Notes under the pieces: generated by a model
Seen by the model: the letters and a program-made list of their open reading frames with translations, nothing else
Told to the model about the DNA's origin: nothing
Database searches by the model: none
DNA from: an uncultured Clostridia bacterium
GTDB taxonomy: Bacteria > Bacillota > Clostridia > TANB77 > CAG-508
Length of the DNA: 64,000 nucleotides
Assembly: GCA_948530865.1 (NCBI GenBank)
Contig: CAOTKV010000008.1
Location: 10,727-74,726, forward strand
Direction: 5' to 3'
Part shown: positions 45,396-54,288 of the stretch, piece by piece
How the letters are laid out: every line of letters starts with the position of its first letter
How positions within the stretch are numbered: the first letter of the stretch is position 1
Position numbers and translations under genes: made by a program

Positions 45396-46454
45396 CTAAT
45401 TTGTCATTTCTAAAATCTCATTTTTTAAAGTGCTTATTATTTCATCTTGTGGAAGCTTTCTTATTATTTCACCTTTTTTGAATAATATTGCTTCGTTTTT
45501 TCCTCCAGCAATCCCAATATCTGCTTCTCTTGCTTCACCTGGACCATTTACAGCACACCCCATTATTGCAACTATAATATCTGCATCTAAAGTTTGTAAA
45601 AATTTTTCCATCTCTTTTGCTATTGGAATCATATCATATTGAATTCTTCCACACGTAGGACATGATACAAGTTTTGGGCTATTTTTAAACAAATTGCAAT
45701 TTTTTAATATTTCTTTACATACTGGTATTTCTTCGATTGGGTCATCTGATAAAGAAACTCTTATTGTATCTCCAATTCCTTGTCTTAATAAAACACTTAA
45801 ACCTATACTAGATTTTATTGTTCCACTAAATGTTGTACCAGCCTCAGTTATTCCTAAGTGAAGTGGATATTTAAATGTTTTTGAAGCTTTTTCATAGGCT
45901 TCTATACACATATCTAAATTTGATGCTTTTAATGAAATAGCTATATCATAAAAATCTAATTTCTCTAATATTTCAACATGATGTTTAGCACTTTCTACCA
46001 TTGCATCACTACATGGTTTGCCATACTTTTCTAATAGCTCTTTTTCAAGAGAACCTGCATTTACTCCAATTCTTATTGGGATATTTTTTTCTTTGCAAGC
46101 CTCTACAACTGCTCTTGTTTTTTCTTCATCTCCAATATTTCCTGGATTTATACGAATTTTATCTACTCCAGAATTAATTGCTTCTAATGCTATTTTATAA
46201 TCAAAATGAATATCTGCAACTATTGGAATGTGTATTTTGTTTTTTATATCTTTAATTGCTTTTGCATCTTCTATATCTAAACAAGCTACTCTAATAATTT
46301 CACAGCCTGCATTTTCTAATTTTAATATTTGATTTACTGTTGCATCTATATCTTTTGTTTTGGTATTACACATAGATTGAATAATAACTTTATTTTGTCC
46401 CCCAATTTGTATATTTCTTACAAATATTGGTCTTGTATCTGTTCTTTTATACAT
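45396..46454 (-). CDS. ispG: 4-hydroxy-3-methylbut-2-enyl diphosphate synthase
   Basis: 352 aa, the bacterial length. IspG converts MEcPP to HMBPP in the MEP isoprenoid pathway using a 4Fe-4S cluster. Barrel motifs are IQSMCNTKTKD, IVADIHFDYKIAL and DKIRINPGNIG; the C-terminal cluster ligands are in SCPTCGRIQYD and MGCAVNGPGEAREADIGIAGG. A promoter lies upstream. It shows that this organism makes isoprenoids by the MEP route. Confidence 0.96.
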   Translation of the reverse strand: MYKRTDTRPIFVRNIQIGGQNKVIIQSMCNTKTKDIDATVNQILKLENAGCEIIRVACLDIEDAKAIKDIKNKIHIPIVADIHFDYKIALEAINSGVDKIRINPGNIGDEEKTRAVVEACKEKNIPIRIGVNAGSLEKELLEKYGKPCSDAMVESAKHHVEILEKLDFYDIAISLKASNLDMCIEAYEKASKTFKYPLHLGITEAGTTFSGTIKSSIGLSVLLRQGIGDTIRVSLSDDPIEEIPVCKEILKNCNLFKNSPKLVSCPTCGRIQYDMIPIAKEMEKFLQTLDADIIVAIMGCAVNGPGEAREADIGIAGGKNEAILFKKGEIIRKLPQDEIISTLKNEILEMTN

Positions 46455-46493
46455 TTAATATGACTTTCCTTTCACTCATATTTTTCAAAAAAC

Positions 46494-46521
46494 AGTATAT
46501 CATAAAATATCTTTTCTGCAA
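46494..46521 (-). promoter_or_regulatory. promoter of ispG
   Basis: Minus strand: TTGCAG, 16 bases, TATACT, beside the left repeat of cassette 2. Confidence 0.55.
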
Positions 46522-46566
46522 ATATGAAATTTAGGGACGCCCGAAAAATTTCACTCAAATTATAAA

Positions 46567-46594
46567 AAGGACAGTGCTTTATCGCACTGCCCTT
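46567..46594 (-). terminator. terminator of cassette gene 2
   Basis: Minus strand: AAGGGCAGTGC pairs with GCACTGTCCTT (one G-T pair) with a six-base loop, then TTTTTA. Confidence 0.9.
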
Positions 46595-46628
46595 CTTTTT
46601 CATAACTTAATGCACTTGCATTTTTATT

Positions 46629-47240
46629 TTAGTGGTTACTGGACGAATGAGAATCAAACTTGTGATCACTGTAATATGAACAGAATATCATTAAAACAGT
46701 ATCTTCATCTATTTCACAATCCTCCGCAATTCTTAAATCAAAGTCCTTAAATAGTGGAAATGACCGATAAACCGCTACAATCTTTCCATTTGCATCACAC
46801 ATTTCTCCTTTGGTATTTAACATGTTGACTTTTACTCTTGCCACTTTTTCCTGATTGGCATTGTATATATCATATGTTTCACCAAATAGATTTACACGCC
46901 CAACCATTTCGGCTGAAAGAGTGTTATTCACATATATTGCATGTGAATCCTGTGCAATCAGATGATAATCATCTCCCGCATATGCAACTTTTTTTTCATT
47001 CGAATCATACATTGTTAATGGATCTGTTGCAATTTTGAAAATGTTCCCCTGAACCTTGGCATAACTTTCGCCAGCTTTTTCGATTTCTATTGTTGTTGAC
47101 AGTTTCATGAAATGCTTGACATCAAACTTATACTCTGTATATTCGCCGATGTCTGGTCTAACAACCCAAGCAAAAACTCGCCATATCAGAAAAGCAACAA
47201 CAACTAGAGCTACAATCCGAACCACATTTTTCTTTTTCAT
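46629..47240 (-). CDS. membrane-anchored LURP-one/tubby-like protein, cassette cargo
   Basis: 203 aa. An N-terminal membrane helix (RIVALVVVAFLIWRVFAWVV) is followed by a beta-rich domain with the repeated strand pattern of LURP-one-like proteins (FKIATDPLTMYDSNEKKVAYAG, GRVNLFGETYDIYNANQEKVARV, then GEMCDANGKIVAVYRSF). The tail is rich in Ser and His. GGAGG precedes the ATG. Codon use is GC-richer than the surroundings and two arginines (NVVRIV, VYRSF) are CGG. It is the only gene in cassette 2. Function unknown; the fold call is tentative. Confidence 0.72.
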   Translation of the reverse strand: MKKKNVVRIVALVVVAFLIWRVFAWVVRPDIGEYTEYKFDVKHFMKLSTTIEIEKAGESYAKVQGNIFKIATDPLTMYDSNEKKVAYAGDDYHLIAQDSHAIYVNNTLSAEMVGRVNLFGETYDIYNANQEKVARVKVNMLNTKGEMCDANGKIVAVYRSFPLFKDFDLRIAEDCEIDEDTVLMIFCSYYSDHKFDSHSSSNH

Positions 47241-47291
47241 TTTAATACCTCCATTTGTTAGTATTGGTTGATATGATATTGCATCTAGTTT

Positions 47292-47320
47292 ATTATATCA
47301 CAACTTTATGTAAAGTGCAA
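47292..47320 (-). promoter_or_regulatory. promoter of cassette gene 2
   Basis: Minus strand: TTGCAC, exactly 17 bases, TATAAT. Confidence 0.85.
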
Positions 47321-47375
47321 TTTATAATTATATTTTAGAAGTTTGAAAATGAAATTTTTCACCTGTCCCTAAATT

Positions 47376-49352
47376 TCATCTTGCGTCAGAATTATTTTTT
47401 CTTTGTTCTTTTGGGTGTTTTTTTTCTGATTTAGTTTTCTCTACTATTTTATATGCTTTATTTATATCTTCTTGATTTATCTCCACAGTATCATATATTG
47501 CTTTTAAATCTAATGTAGAATATGTATATGTATCTACTGTTTCAGCTCTTAATTCTTTTTCATTATCTCTAACAATTTCATTAAATCCTAATTTTCCATC
47601 TCTATCTCTACTTATTGCATATCTATGTCCACTTTGTGTTTCAAATTCTTGTAGTGTTTTTGTTTTGTCAAACAGTTGCATTCCACCAGCTAAACTCATT
47701 CCTGTTGCTACACTCATATCTCTTCCACTTCCTTTAGTTGGCTCAATTCCGCTTAAATGTTCAAATGTTGTCTCTAAACCATTTTCAGTTGTATCATTTC
47801 TTATTATAATATCAAAATTTTCTTCTCCTTTTTCATTTATTGTTGATACAATATAGGTTCTATCTTGTAAATGTGCATTTTCATCTAATCCACATTGCTG
47901 TGCTAAATCATATAAAAAATACATATCTGTAATTTTTGCAACTTCTGTTACTTTTCCATCATCCATTGTATTTTCAATAGTATCTTTTAATACTTTATCT
48001 ACAAGTTCTAATTGTTTAATTTTTTCTAAGCTTTCTCCCTTTTTAATATCATATTTACTTACTTCTGTTTCAAGACCATCTATTGTAAATGTAGCTTTTT
48101 CCTCTGTTTCAGTACCAATTATCTCCATCTCACCATTATCTGATTTTTTATAGTATTCTTTTATTGGTTTCATAACATTTTTGCCTAATTTACTATCATA
48201 TTCTTCAATTTCATATGTTGCTATATATATGTCTTGATGTAATTCAGAAGTATCTATATCAGGAATACTTTCTAACTCTGATATATTTAATCCGTTTACT
48301 TTTTCAAGTTGTAATAATAATTTGGGGTTATCATGTGCATCTGTTATTTCACCATCATATGGATTTTCAAATTCTCCAAAAGTTCCTTTTACTTCTAGGT
48401 GTGCAAAAACTCTTGCTAATTCTGCTTTTTCTCCTTCTAAACCAACAGCATAATCATCTTCAAACCTACTTGCTACATATTCAGCACAATCAACATTGGC
48501 TAGAGATTCTATTGCATATTTTGTTTTTCTATGTGAAAGGATTATTCCTGATGTATAAACTGATGATTCATGTGATACATTTATATCTTGTTTTGCCATT
48601 TCTTCCCATGCTTGTGATGTATGAAAATTATCTCTGCTACTTGCTTTTCTTTCATAATTAGGTGATTTTTTCTCTTTCTTATCATCTTTTGTTTCATTGC
48701 TAGGAGCCTTTTTTTCTTTGCTATCCTTAATTACTTTATCTAATATCTTTTGCAATTGTTCTTCAGAATATGCTTTTTCTTTAGGAGATTCAACATCATG
48801 TTCTGTTACGCTTAAAGTATGATTTTGGTTAAATTCTTCCTTGGTTTTGAAAAAATTAGTTATTATTTTTTTCCCTGCGTCCCAAGTTGGATCAAAATAA
48901 TACCAATCGTCTTCTATTTCGACTTTTATAACGGAATGATTAGTGTCTGATGTTGGTTCTTCAATATTAATTTCATCTTTACAAGAAACAGTTTTCGAAT
49001 TTACTCCAGATGCTTTTAATAAATAATGCATCATATTTGTATATCCTTCACAAACACTTTTTCCTCTTAAAATTGCATTATACGCAGATTGTCTTTTTAA
49101 TAAAAAAGTATATGTATGTTCTGATAAATTATTATATGCCTCTTCATATTCACTATTTTTTTCTCCATATTTTGCTCCATTTAATGATTCATAATCATAT
49201 TCTATATTTTTCATCATATATGCATATATAGCAGTAACTTTTTCTATATCGCTATAGTCTTCTTTAATAATTCCATTTAAGATTTCCTGAGCTTTTTTAT
49301 CCATTGCAACTATCTTATTATGAGTAATATCATTTGAACCTATTTCACTCAC
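47376..49352 (-). CDS. transglutaminase-like protein, probable second half of a split LRR protein
   Basis: 658 aa from a GTG at 49352 that lacks a good ribosome site. The frame stays open upstream to about 49425, where it would join the LRR gene after a one-base slip in a run of seven A. The transglutaminase/protease-like core has Cys101 (GKSVCEGYTNMMHYLL), His139 (TNHSVIKVEI) and Asp154 (YYFDPTWDAG). The remaining 450 residues are unknown and contain a Lys/Glu-rich linker. No signal peptide. The TGA stop comes from the cassette repeat, so the C-terminus (KKHPKEQRKNNSDAR) may have changed on insertion. Confidence 0.8.
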   Translation of the reverse strand: MSEIGSNDITHNKIVAMDKKAQEILNGIIKEDYSDIEKVTAIYAYMMKNIEYDYESLNGAKYGEKNSEYEEAYNNLSEHTYTFLLKRQSAYNAILRGKSVCEGYTNMMHYLLKASGVNSKTVSCKDEINIEEPTSDTNHSVIKVEIEDDWYYFDPTWDAGKKIITNFFKTKEEFNQNHTLSVTEHDVESPKEKAYSEEQLQKILDKVIKDSKEKKAPSNETKDDKKEKKSPNYERKASSRDNFHTSQAWEEMAKQDINVSHESSVYTSGIILSHRKTKYAIESLANVDCAEYVASRFEDDYAVGLEGEKAELARVFAHLEVKGTFGEFENPYDGEITDAHDNPKLLLQLEKVNGLNISELESIPDIDTSELHQDIYIATYEIEEYDSKLGKNVMKPIKEYYKKSDNGEMEIIGTETEEKATFTIDGLETEVSKYDIKKGESLEKIKQLELVDKVLKDTIENTMDDGKVTEVAKITDMYFLYDLAQQCGLDENAHLQDRTYIVSTINEKGEENFDIIIRNDTTENGLETTFEHLSGIEPTKGSGRDMSVATGMSLAGGMQLFDKTKTLQEFETQSGHRYAISRDRDGKLGFNEIVRDNEKELRAETVDTYTYSTLDLKAIYDTVEINQEDINKAYKIVEKTKSEKKHPKEQRKNNSDAR

Positions 49353-49411
49353 GTTTTCTTTCCATTTACACGAAAATCCTTCATTATTGTGTTTTTCACG
49401 AATGTCTTTAT

Positions 49412-49984
49412 CTATATTTGGATAGTTTTTTTAATAAGTGGATACATATCGAAGTCTAAATATAATGAATGTAGACTCCCATTCATTATACTTTGTAAAT
49501 CAAATGGTTTTAAATTCCCATTTCTATATTCTGTTAACTCAGCTATATTTGTTTTTTCTAATCCTTTTATTTCTGTTAAATTTGGATTATTTCTCAAAGT
49601 TAAACTTGTTAAATTTTTTAAATTAGATACATCTAATTCAGATAAATTCCAATCATTGACAATCGTTAAATCATCTAAATTAGTTAATTCTCCTATAACT
49701 GAAAAATCTTCAATTTGATGCATATTTTTTTTGTAAACATTATAGCCACCATTAATTTTGGGATTAGCGGAAATTATTGATAATTCTTTTAAATTTGTAC
49801 AATATTTTAATACACTAATGTCTTTAACACTTCTACCTTTTAGTGTTAAGGTTGTGATAGTTGATAGTTCTTCCAAACTAAAACCGCTTGTACCTTTATA
49901 TCTAGAATCTCTTTTTCCATTTTCTTGTAATGTTCTCTCTATATGCTCTCTTAAATAAACATCACGTATTCTTATTTCTTCCAT
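49412..49984 (-). CDS. leucine-rich-repeat protein, probable first half of a split protein
   Basis: 190 aa. It shows irregular LRR units (LEELSTITTLTLKGRSVKDIS, LTNLDDLTIVNDWNLSELD, NLKNLTSLTLRNNPNLTEI). The ATG at 49984 has GAGGAGA upstream. It stops after ATT, seven A, CTATCC; with one extra A (or a -1 slip) the frame continues NYPNIDKDIREKHNNEGFSCKW into the transglutaminase-like gene, giving about 868 aa. This length is similar to the other two large cytosolic proteins of the window. It starts 17 bases after pyrI. Confidence 0.75.
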   Translation of the reverse strand: MEEIRIRDVYLREHIERTLQENGKRDSRYKGTSGFSLEELSTITTLTLKGRSVKDISVLKYCTNLKELSIISANPKINGGYNVYKKNMHQIEDFSVIGELTNLDDLTIVNDWNLSELDVSNLKNLTSLTLRNNPNLTEIKGLEKTNIAELTEYRNGNLKPFDLQSIMNGSLHSLYLDFDMYPLIKKTIQI

Positions 49985-50001
49985 TAATTTCTCCTCAAAC
50001 C

Positions 50002-50424
50002 TTATTTCTTCTTCAAGCTCATTTCACAATATCTACATCTATAAACTTCATTTTCTTTGTCTGTTAAAATAAATATATGGTCTAAATCTTTTTCAACTGA
50101 AGTAATACATCTTGGATTATTACATTTTGCTACATTTACTATTTTTTCAGGTAAACTTAATTTTCTTTTATCTATTATAGTATCATCTTTTACAACATTT
50201 ACTGTAATATTATGATCAATAAATCCTAGTACATCTAAATCTATTGGAATATCTTTATCTATTTTTATTATATCTTTTGTTCCAGATTTTTGACTTTTAG
50301 CATTTGTTATAATTGCAACTTGACAATCTAATTCATTTAAACGAAGTTGATTATATACTTGCATACCACGACCTGCTTTTATATGATCTATTACATAACC
50401 ATTTTTTATACTATCTATATTCAT
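50002..50424 (-). CDS. pyrI: aspartate carbamoyltransferase regulatory subunit
   Basis: 140 aa. PyrI binds nucleotides allosterically and joins PyrB trimers through a zinc site. The zinc ligands are in CNNPRCI and YRCRYCE; the N-terminal domain has YVIDHIKAGRGMQV. The ATG overlaps the pyrB stop in TAATG. Slightly shorter than the E. coli protein. Confidence 0.95.
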   Translation of the reverse strand: MNIDSIKNGYVIDHIKAGRGMQVYNQLRLNELDCQVAIITNAKSQKSGTKDIIKIDKDIPIDLDVLGFIDHNITVNVVKDDTIIDKRKLSLPEKIVNVAKCNNPRCITSVEKDLDHIFILTDKENEVYRCRYCEMSLKKK

Positions 50425-51338
50425 TATTTTACCTCCAATAATTTTAAAATTAATGCCATTCTAATGTATTTACCATAGTTTGCTTGTTTAAAATAGCAAG
50501 CTCTTGGGTCATCATCTACATCTGTTGATATTTCATTTACTCTTGGCAATGGATGTAATACACATAAATCTTCTTTTGCTCTTCTTAATTTATCTTTATT
50601 TAATATGTAATAATCTTTTAGACGAATATAATCTTCCTCATTAAAGAATCTTTCTTTTTGAACTCTTGTCATATAAAGAATATCTAATTTATCCATGTAT
50701 TCTTCGATATCTTTTGTTTCACAATATTCTATATTATTTTTTTCTAATACATCTCTTTTTACATATTCTGGAAGTTTCAATTCATCTGGTGAAATTAGAA
50801 CAAATTTTATATTTGAATATCTTGACATTGCTGTAATTAATGAATGTACAGTTCTACCAAATTTTAAATCTCCACAAAGACCTATTGTTAAATTATCTAA
50901 ACGACCTTTCTCACATTTGATTGTTAAAAGATCTGTTAAAGTTTGAGTTGGGTGATTATGACCACCATCTCCAGCATTAATAATTGGAACTGTTGATTTT
51001 ATTGATGCTACATATGGTGCACCTTCTTTAGGATGTCTCATTGCTATAATATCACTATAACATCCTACCATTCTTATAGTATCTGACACAGTTTCACCTT
51101 TTGAAGCAGAACTTGAAGCAGCTTCTGAGAATCCCAAAACTTGTCCTCCTAGAGAAAGCATTGCAGATTCATGACTTAATCTTGTTCTTGTACTTGGTTC
51201 AAAAAATAAAGTAGCTAATATTTTACCATCGCATTTATGAGAATAGTTCTCTGGATTTGCGATAATATCTTTAGCTACTTCAATCAAATTATCAATTTCT
51301 TCAACTGACAAATCTTTAATATCAATTAAATGTTTCAT
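50424..51338 (-). CDS. pyrB: aspartate carbamoyltransferase catalytic subunit
   Basis: 304 aa. First committed step of pyrimidine synthesis: carbamoyl phosphate plus aspartate. Active-site motifs: FFEPSTRTRLSHESAM, MRHPKEGAPYVAS, INAGDGGHNHPTQTLTDL, and the C-terminal HPLPRVNEIS. It is coupled to pyrI and has its own promoter. No PyrR attenuator is visible in the short leader. Confidence 0.97.
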   Translation of the reverse strand: MKHLIDIKDLSVEEIDNLIEVAKDIIANPENYSHKCDGKILATLFFEPSTRTRLSHESAMLSLGGQVLGFSEAASSSASKGETVSDTIRMVGCYSDIIAMRHPKEGAPYVASIKSTVPIINAGDGGHNHPTQTLTDLLTIKCEKGRLDNLTIGLCGDLKFGRTVHSLITAMSRYSNIKFVLISPDELKLPEYVKRDVLEKNNIEYCETKDIEEYMDKLDILYMTRVQKERFFNEEDYIRLKDYYILNKDKLRRAKEDLCVLHPLPRVNEISTDVDDDPRACYFKQANYGKYIRMALILKLLEVK

Positions 51339-51367
51339 TACATTACTCCTTTAATTTTATTTTTATA

Positions 51368-51397
51368 ATTTTATCAAATAGTTATATCTTTTGTAAA
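51368..51397 (-). promoter_or_regulatory. promoter of pyrBI
   Basis: Minus strand: TTTACA, 18 bases, TAAAAT, about 30 bases before the ATG. Confidence 0.55.
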
Positions 51398-51403
51398 GGG
51401 AAT

Positions 51404-52267
51404 TTATATAATTATATCCCTTTTCAAAAGATTATTTTTTACTGTTCCTAAACCAATATAATTTTCTTCTACATCATATATATTATAAATTCCATCATTT
51501 AAAGGAAATGTTAACATTACTCCATTTAAAAATAATTCTTTTTTTCTATTATTTAATTTTATTTTATCTAAACTAGAAAATACATCTTCCATTGTAATTA
51601 ATTTATTTTCTACATTATCTTTCATTTTCTCTAAAGTTTCAAAATCAATTGCCTCTTCTATTGAAAATCTATCTACTAAAATTCTATTTAAAGAGCTCAT
51701 ATAACCAATAGTTCCTAGCTTTTGGGCAATATCTTCGCATAGACTTCTTATATATGTTCCTTTCGAACAACTAACTTCAAATTCAACTTCTAATTCATTA
51801 ATACTTAATAATTTTATATCATAAATTTCAATATCACGCGGTTCTACATCTACTTTTTTTCCTTCTCTTGCATACTCATAAAGTTTTTTTCCATCTATTT
51901 TAATTGCAGAATACATTGGTGGAATTTGTTTTTGTTTTCCCAAAAAGCTTTTTAAAACATTCTTTACATTTTCTTCTGAAATATTCTTTAAATCTACTTC
52001 TTGAGTTTCAACAACATTTCCTTCACTATCTCCTGTATCACTTTTCTTGCCAAGTTTTACTTTAGCAATATATGTTTTATCGTGTTCAATCAAATATTTT
52101 GAAAGTTTAGTATAATTTCCAAGAAGTACTGGCAAAACACCTGTTGCAAGTGGATCTAAAGTTCCTGTATGTCCTGCTTTTTTTATATTTAAAATCTTTT
52201 TTACTTTTGATACAACATCTTGAGAAGTAAATCCTTTTGGTTTATTTATAATTAAAATTCCTTGCAT
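51404..52267 (-). CDS. truB: tRNA pseudouridine(55) synthase
   Basis: 287 aa. It makes pseudouridine 55 in the T loop of tRNAs. The catalytic aspartate is in AGHTGTLDPLATGVLPVLLG; the start GILIINKPKGFTSQDVV and the GTYIRSLCEDIAQKLG block are typical. In many Bacillota it sits behind nrnA in the infB operon. Here it follows a different DHH gene by 12 bases instead. Confidence 0.96.
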   Translation of the reverse strand: MQGILIINKPKGFTSQDVVSKVKKILNIKKAGHTGTLDPLATGVLPVLLGNYTKLSKYLIEHDKTYIAKVKLGKKSDTGDSEGNVVETQEVDLKNISEENVKNVLKSFLGKQKQIPPMYSAIKIDGKKLYEYAREGKKVDVEPRDIEIYDIKLLSINELEVEFEVSCSKGTYIRSLCEDIAQKLGTIGYMSSLNRILVDRFSIEEAIDFETLEKMKDNVENKLITMEDVFSSLDKIKLNNRKKELFLNGVMLTFPLNDGIYNIYDVEENYIGLGTVKNNLLKRDIII

Positions 52268-52279
52268 AATAATTTTCCT

Positions 52280-53737
52280 TTACTTTTGTGAACTTTCTCT
52301 TTGATATTTTTTAATCTTTCCTTTTGAATCAATAGAAGCACTTTTTCCATCTGGTGTCATCATTGAAATATAATCTATATCAAGTTCTTTAAACAATTCT
52401 ATTTGGGCTAATATCTCCTCTTCTGAAGCCCCATACTCTTCTTGCATTTTTTCTAAAAAATTTCTATTTAATTTGAAGCTAATTCTTCTATTTCTTAACT
52501 GATCTTTTGGAATTTGAGTTAAAATAGAATTTCTTACCATAAATGTCTCATAAGATATTTTATCTTCATAATCGCTTTCATATCTAGCGCCTAAAAATAT
52601 TAATTCTTGAATTTTAGCAAAATTCTCTGGTGTTAAATTTTTATTAAATCTATCCATTGAATCTAAAATTTGTTTTAATTCAATATCATATTTAGTATCT
52701 TCTGGAACACTTGCTCTTACTAAACTATGTAACGCCTTATCTGTCAATTTTGTTAACACATCTCTTGAAACTTTATCTATTCCTTTGTCTGATTTTACAG
52801 TACATCCTGAAGCATGATAGTGTCCTCCACCGCCCATTTCTGTTGCAATAGAAAATACATCTATATTTCCTAAATCTTTCACACTTCTAAATTCGCAAAA
52901 AAAGTTATTTGGAATATTTTCTGCTACTGCAACTGCTAAACTTGTATTTTCTATATCTAACAATTTAAAAACCTTTTTTTGTATATATTTAGATCTATAT
53001 TGATTTTCTATATCTTTAACAGAATCATTGTCTAGTCCAAAATAATTTAAATATGTATTACCAACTTTTATTCTTTTTATATTTAATAATGCTTTAGCAA
53101 TTCCTACTTCTGGTGATAAAAATCTTTTAGCTTCTAAACATGATTTTACACTTTCAAAATTTGCACCTGCATCTAAAAGCATACTTAAAGAGTTTAATGA
53201 ATTTTCACCTATATATCTAAATTTTGCTGTATCAGTCCATAGTCCAACAAGAAGTTTTGTAGCATATTCTTTATTTAATTTTCCTGTATCTTTTAACATT
53301 TCAGCTATCATTTCACATGTAGAAGTTGCTTTTTCATTTCTATATACATTTTGTGTTGGTAATTTTAATACATCCTCTGTACTATTTGCTTCTTTATCAT
53401 GATGATCTATAACAAATGTATTTTCTGGTTTTGAATAAGAAAATAATCTATTTTCCACATGATCTATTGTACTTGTATCTAAAATTACAGAAATATCATT
53501 TTTATCTACTCTTCCTTTAAAACTCTGAGTTTCTCCAACAATTCCGCTATATCTATTATTTACTCTTTGAGATTTTACAATATATTTAGCATCAATTCCA
53601 TTATCTTGTAGTATCTTTTCTAACGCTTTTGAAGATGCAATTGCATCACCATCAGGTGACCCATGTGCATATATATTTACTCTTCTATTTTCTTTTTTAG
53701 CCTTTTGAATAATTTTTTCTAATACATTATTTTTCAT
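52280..53737 (-). CDS. DHH-family phosphoesterase, extended NrnA-like protein
   Basis: 485 aa. The DHH domain has NIYAHGSPDGDAIASS, DKNDISVILDTSTIDHV and VIDHHDKEANSTED; the DHHA1-like part has EMGGGGHYHASGCTV. About 150 extra C-terminal residues follow, ending in a helical region with KMQEEYGASEEEILAQIEL and a basic tail. It is a paralogue of the nrnA gene at 21871 and probably acts on short RNA or cyclic-dinucleotide products; the extra domain is unknown. It precedes truB. Confidence 0.86.
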   Translation of the reverse strand: MKNNVLEKIIQKAKKENRRVNIYAHGSPDGDAIASSKALEKILQDNGIDAKYIVKSQRVNNRYSGIVGETQSFKGRVDKNDISVILDTSTIDHVENRLFSYSKPENTFVIDHHDKEANSTEDVLKLPTQNVYRNEKATSTCEMIAEMLKDTGKLNKEYATKLLVGLWTDTAKFRYIGENSLNSLSMLLDAGANFESVKSCLEAKRFLSPEVGIAKALLNIKRIKVGNTYLNYFGLDNDSVKDIENQYRSKYIQKKVFKLLDIENTSLAVAVAENIPNNFFCEFRSVKDLGNIDVFSIATEMGGGGHYHASGCTVKSDKGIDKVSRDVLTKLTDKALHSLVRASVPEDTKYDIELKQILDSMDRFNKNLTPENFAKIQELIFLGARYESDYEDKISYETFMVRNSILTQIPKDQLRNRRISFKLNRNFLEKMQEEYGASEEEILAQIELFKELDIDYISMMTPDGKSASIDSKGKIKKYQRESSQK

Positions 53738-53770
53738 ATAATATTTACTCCATTTTAGGTTAACATAAAC

Positions 53771-53799
53771 ATTATATCATATATAATAATATATGTAAA
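53771..53799 (-). promoter_or_regulatory. promoter of the DHH-truB unit
   Basis: Minus strand: TTTACA, exactly 17 bases, TATAAT. Sequence around it resembles the helicase operon promoter. Confidence 0.75.
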
Positions 53800-53802
53800 C
53801 TA

Positions 53803-54285
53803 TTACCAGTGATATGTTTCATTATTAGAAATTTTAAAAGCTCTAAATACTTGTTCTAGTAAAAATACTCTTATTAATTGATGTGGAAAAGTCATTTTAG
53901 AAAAACATATTAATTCATTCGACTTTTTCAATACTTCATCTGTTAATCCCAAAGTTCCACCTATTATAAAAGTAATGCTACTAAAACCTCTAACTGTGAT
54001 ATCTTCTATTTTTTTAGAAAAATCTTCTGATGTATACTGTTTTCCTTTTAAATCTAATGTTAAAACAAATGAATCTTTTTTTATAGAATTTAAAATTTTA
54101 ACAGCCTCTTTATTTTTTATATCTTGAATAATACTATCATTTATTTTATCTGGAAGTTTTTCATCACTAAGTTCAATAAAATTTAATTTACAATATTTAC
54201 TTAATCTCTTGGAATATTCAGAAACAGCATCTTTAAGATACTGTTCCTTTAATTTTCCTACACATATAACATTAATATTTAGCAT
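53803..54285 (-). CDS. rlmH: 23S rRNA (pseudouridine(1915)-N3)-methyltransferase
   Basis: 160 aa, a SPOUT methyltransferase acting on assembled ribosomes. It begins MLNINVICVGKLKEQYLKDAVSEYSKRLSKYCKL and carries FIIGGTLGLTDEVLKKSNELICFSKMTFPHQLIRVFLLEQVFRAF. The C-terminus is YHW where most members end YHK or YHR. It lies three bases after guaA and ends that operon. Confidence 0.95.
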   Translation of the reverse strand: MLNINVICVGKLKEQYLKDAVSEYSKRLSKYCKLNFIELSDEKLPDKINDSIIQDIKNKEAVKILNSIKKDSFVLTLDLKGKQYTSEDFSKKIEDITVRGFSSITFIIGGTLGLTDEVLKKSNELICFSKMTFPHQLIRVFLLEQVFRAFKISNNETYHW

Positions 54286-54288
54286 TTT

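Larger units (their letters stand above)
46525..47378. mobile_element. single-gene cassette 2 bounded by inverted hairpin repeats
   Basis: Same architecture as the unit at 11575-12177. The right end (47350-47378) is TGAAATTTTTC, core ACCTGT, CCCTAAATTTCA. The left end (46525-46555), on the opposite strand, is TGAAATTTTTC, core GGGCGT, CCCTAAATTTCA. Inside lie a promoter, one GC-richer gene and a strong terminator, in the same orientation relative to the two end types. The right repeat provides the TGA stop of the neighbouring gene at 47376. No transposase is present. Confidence 0.68.
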
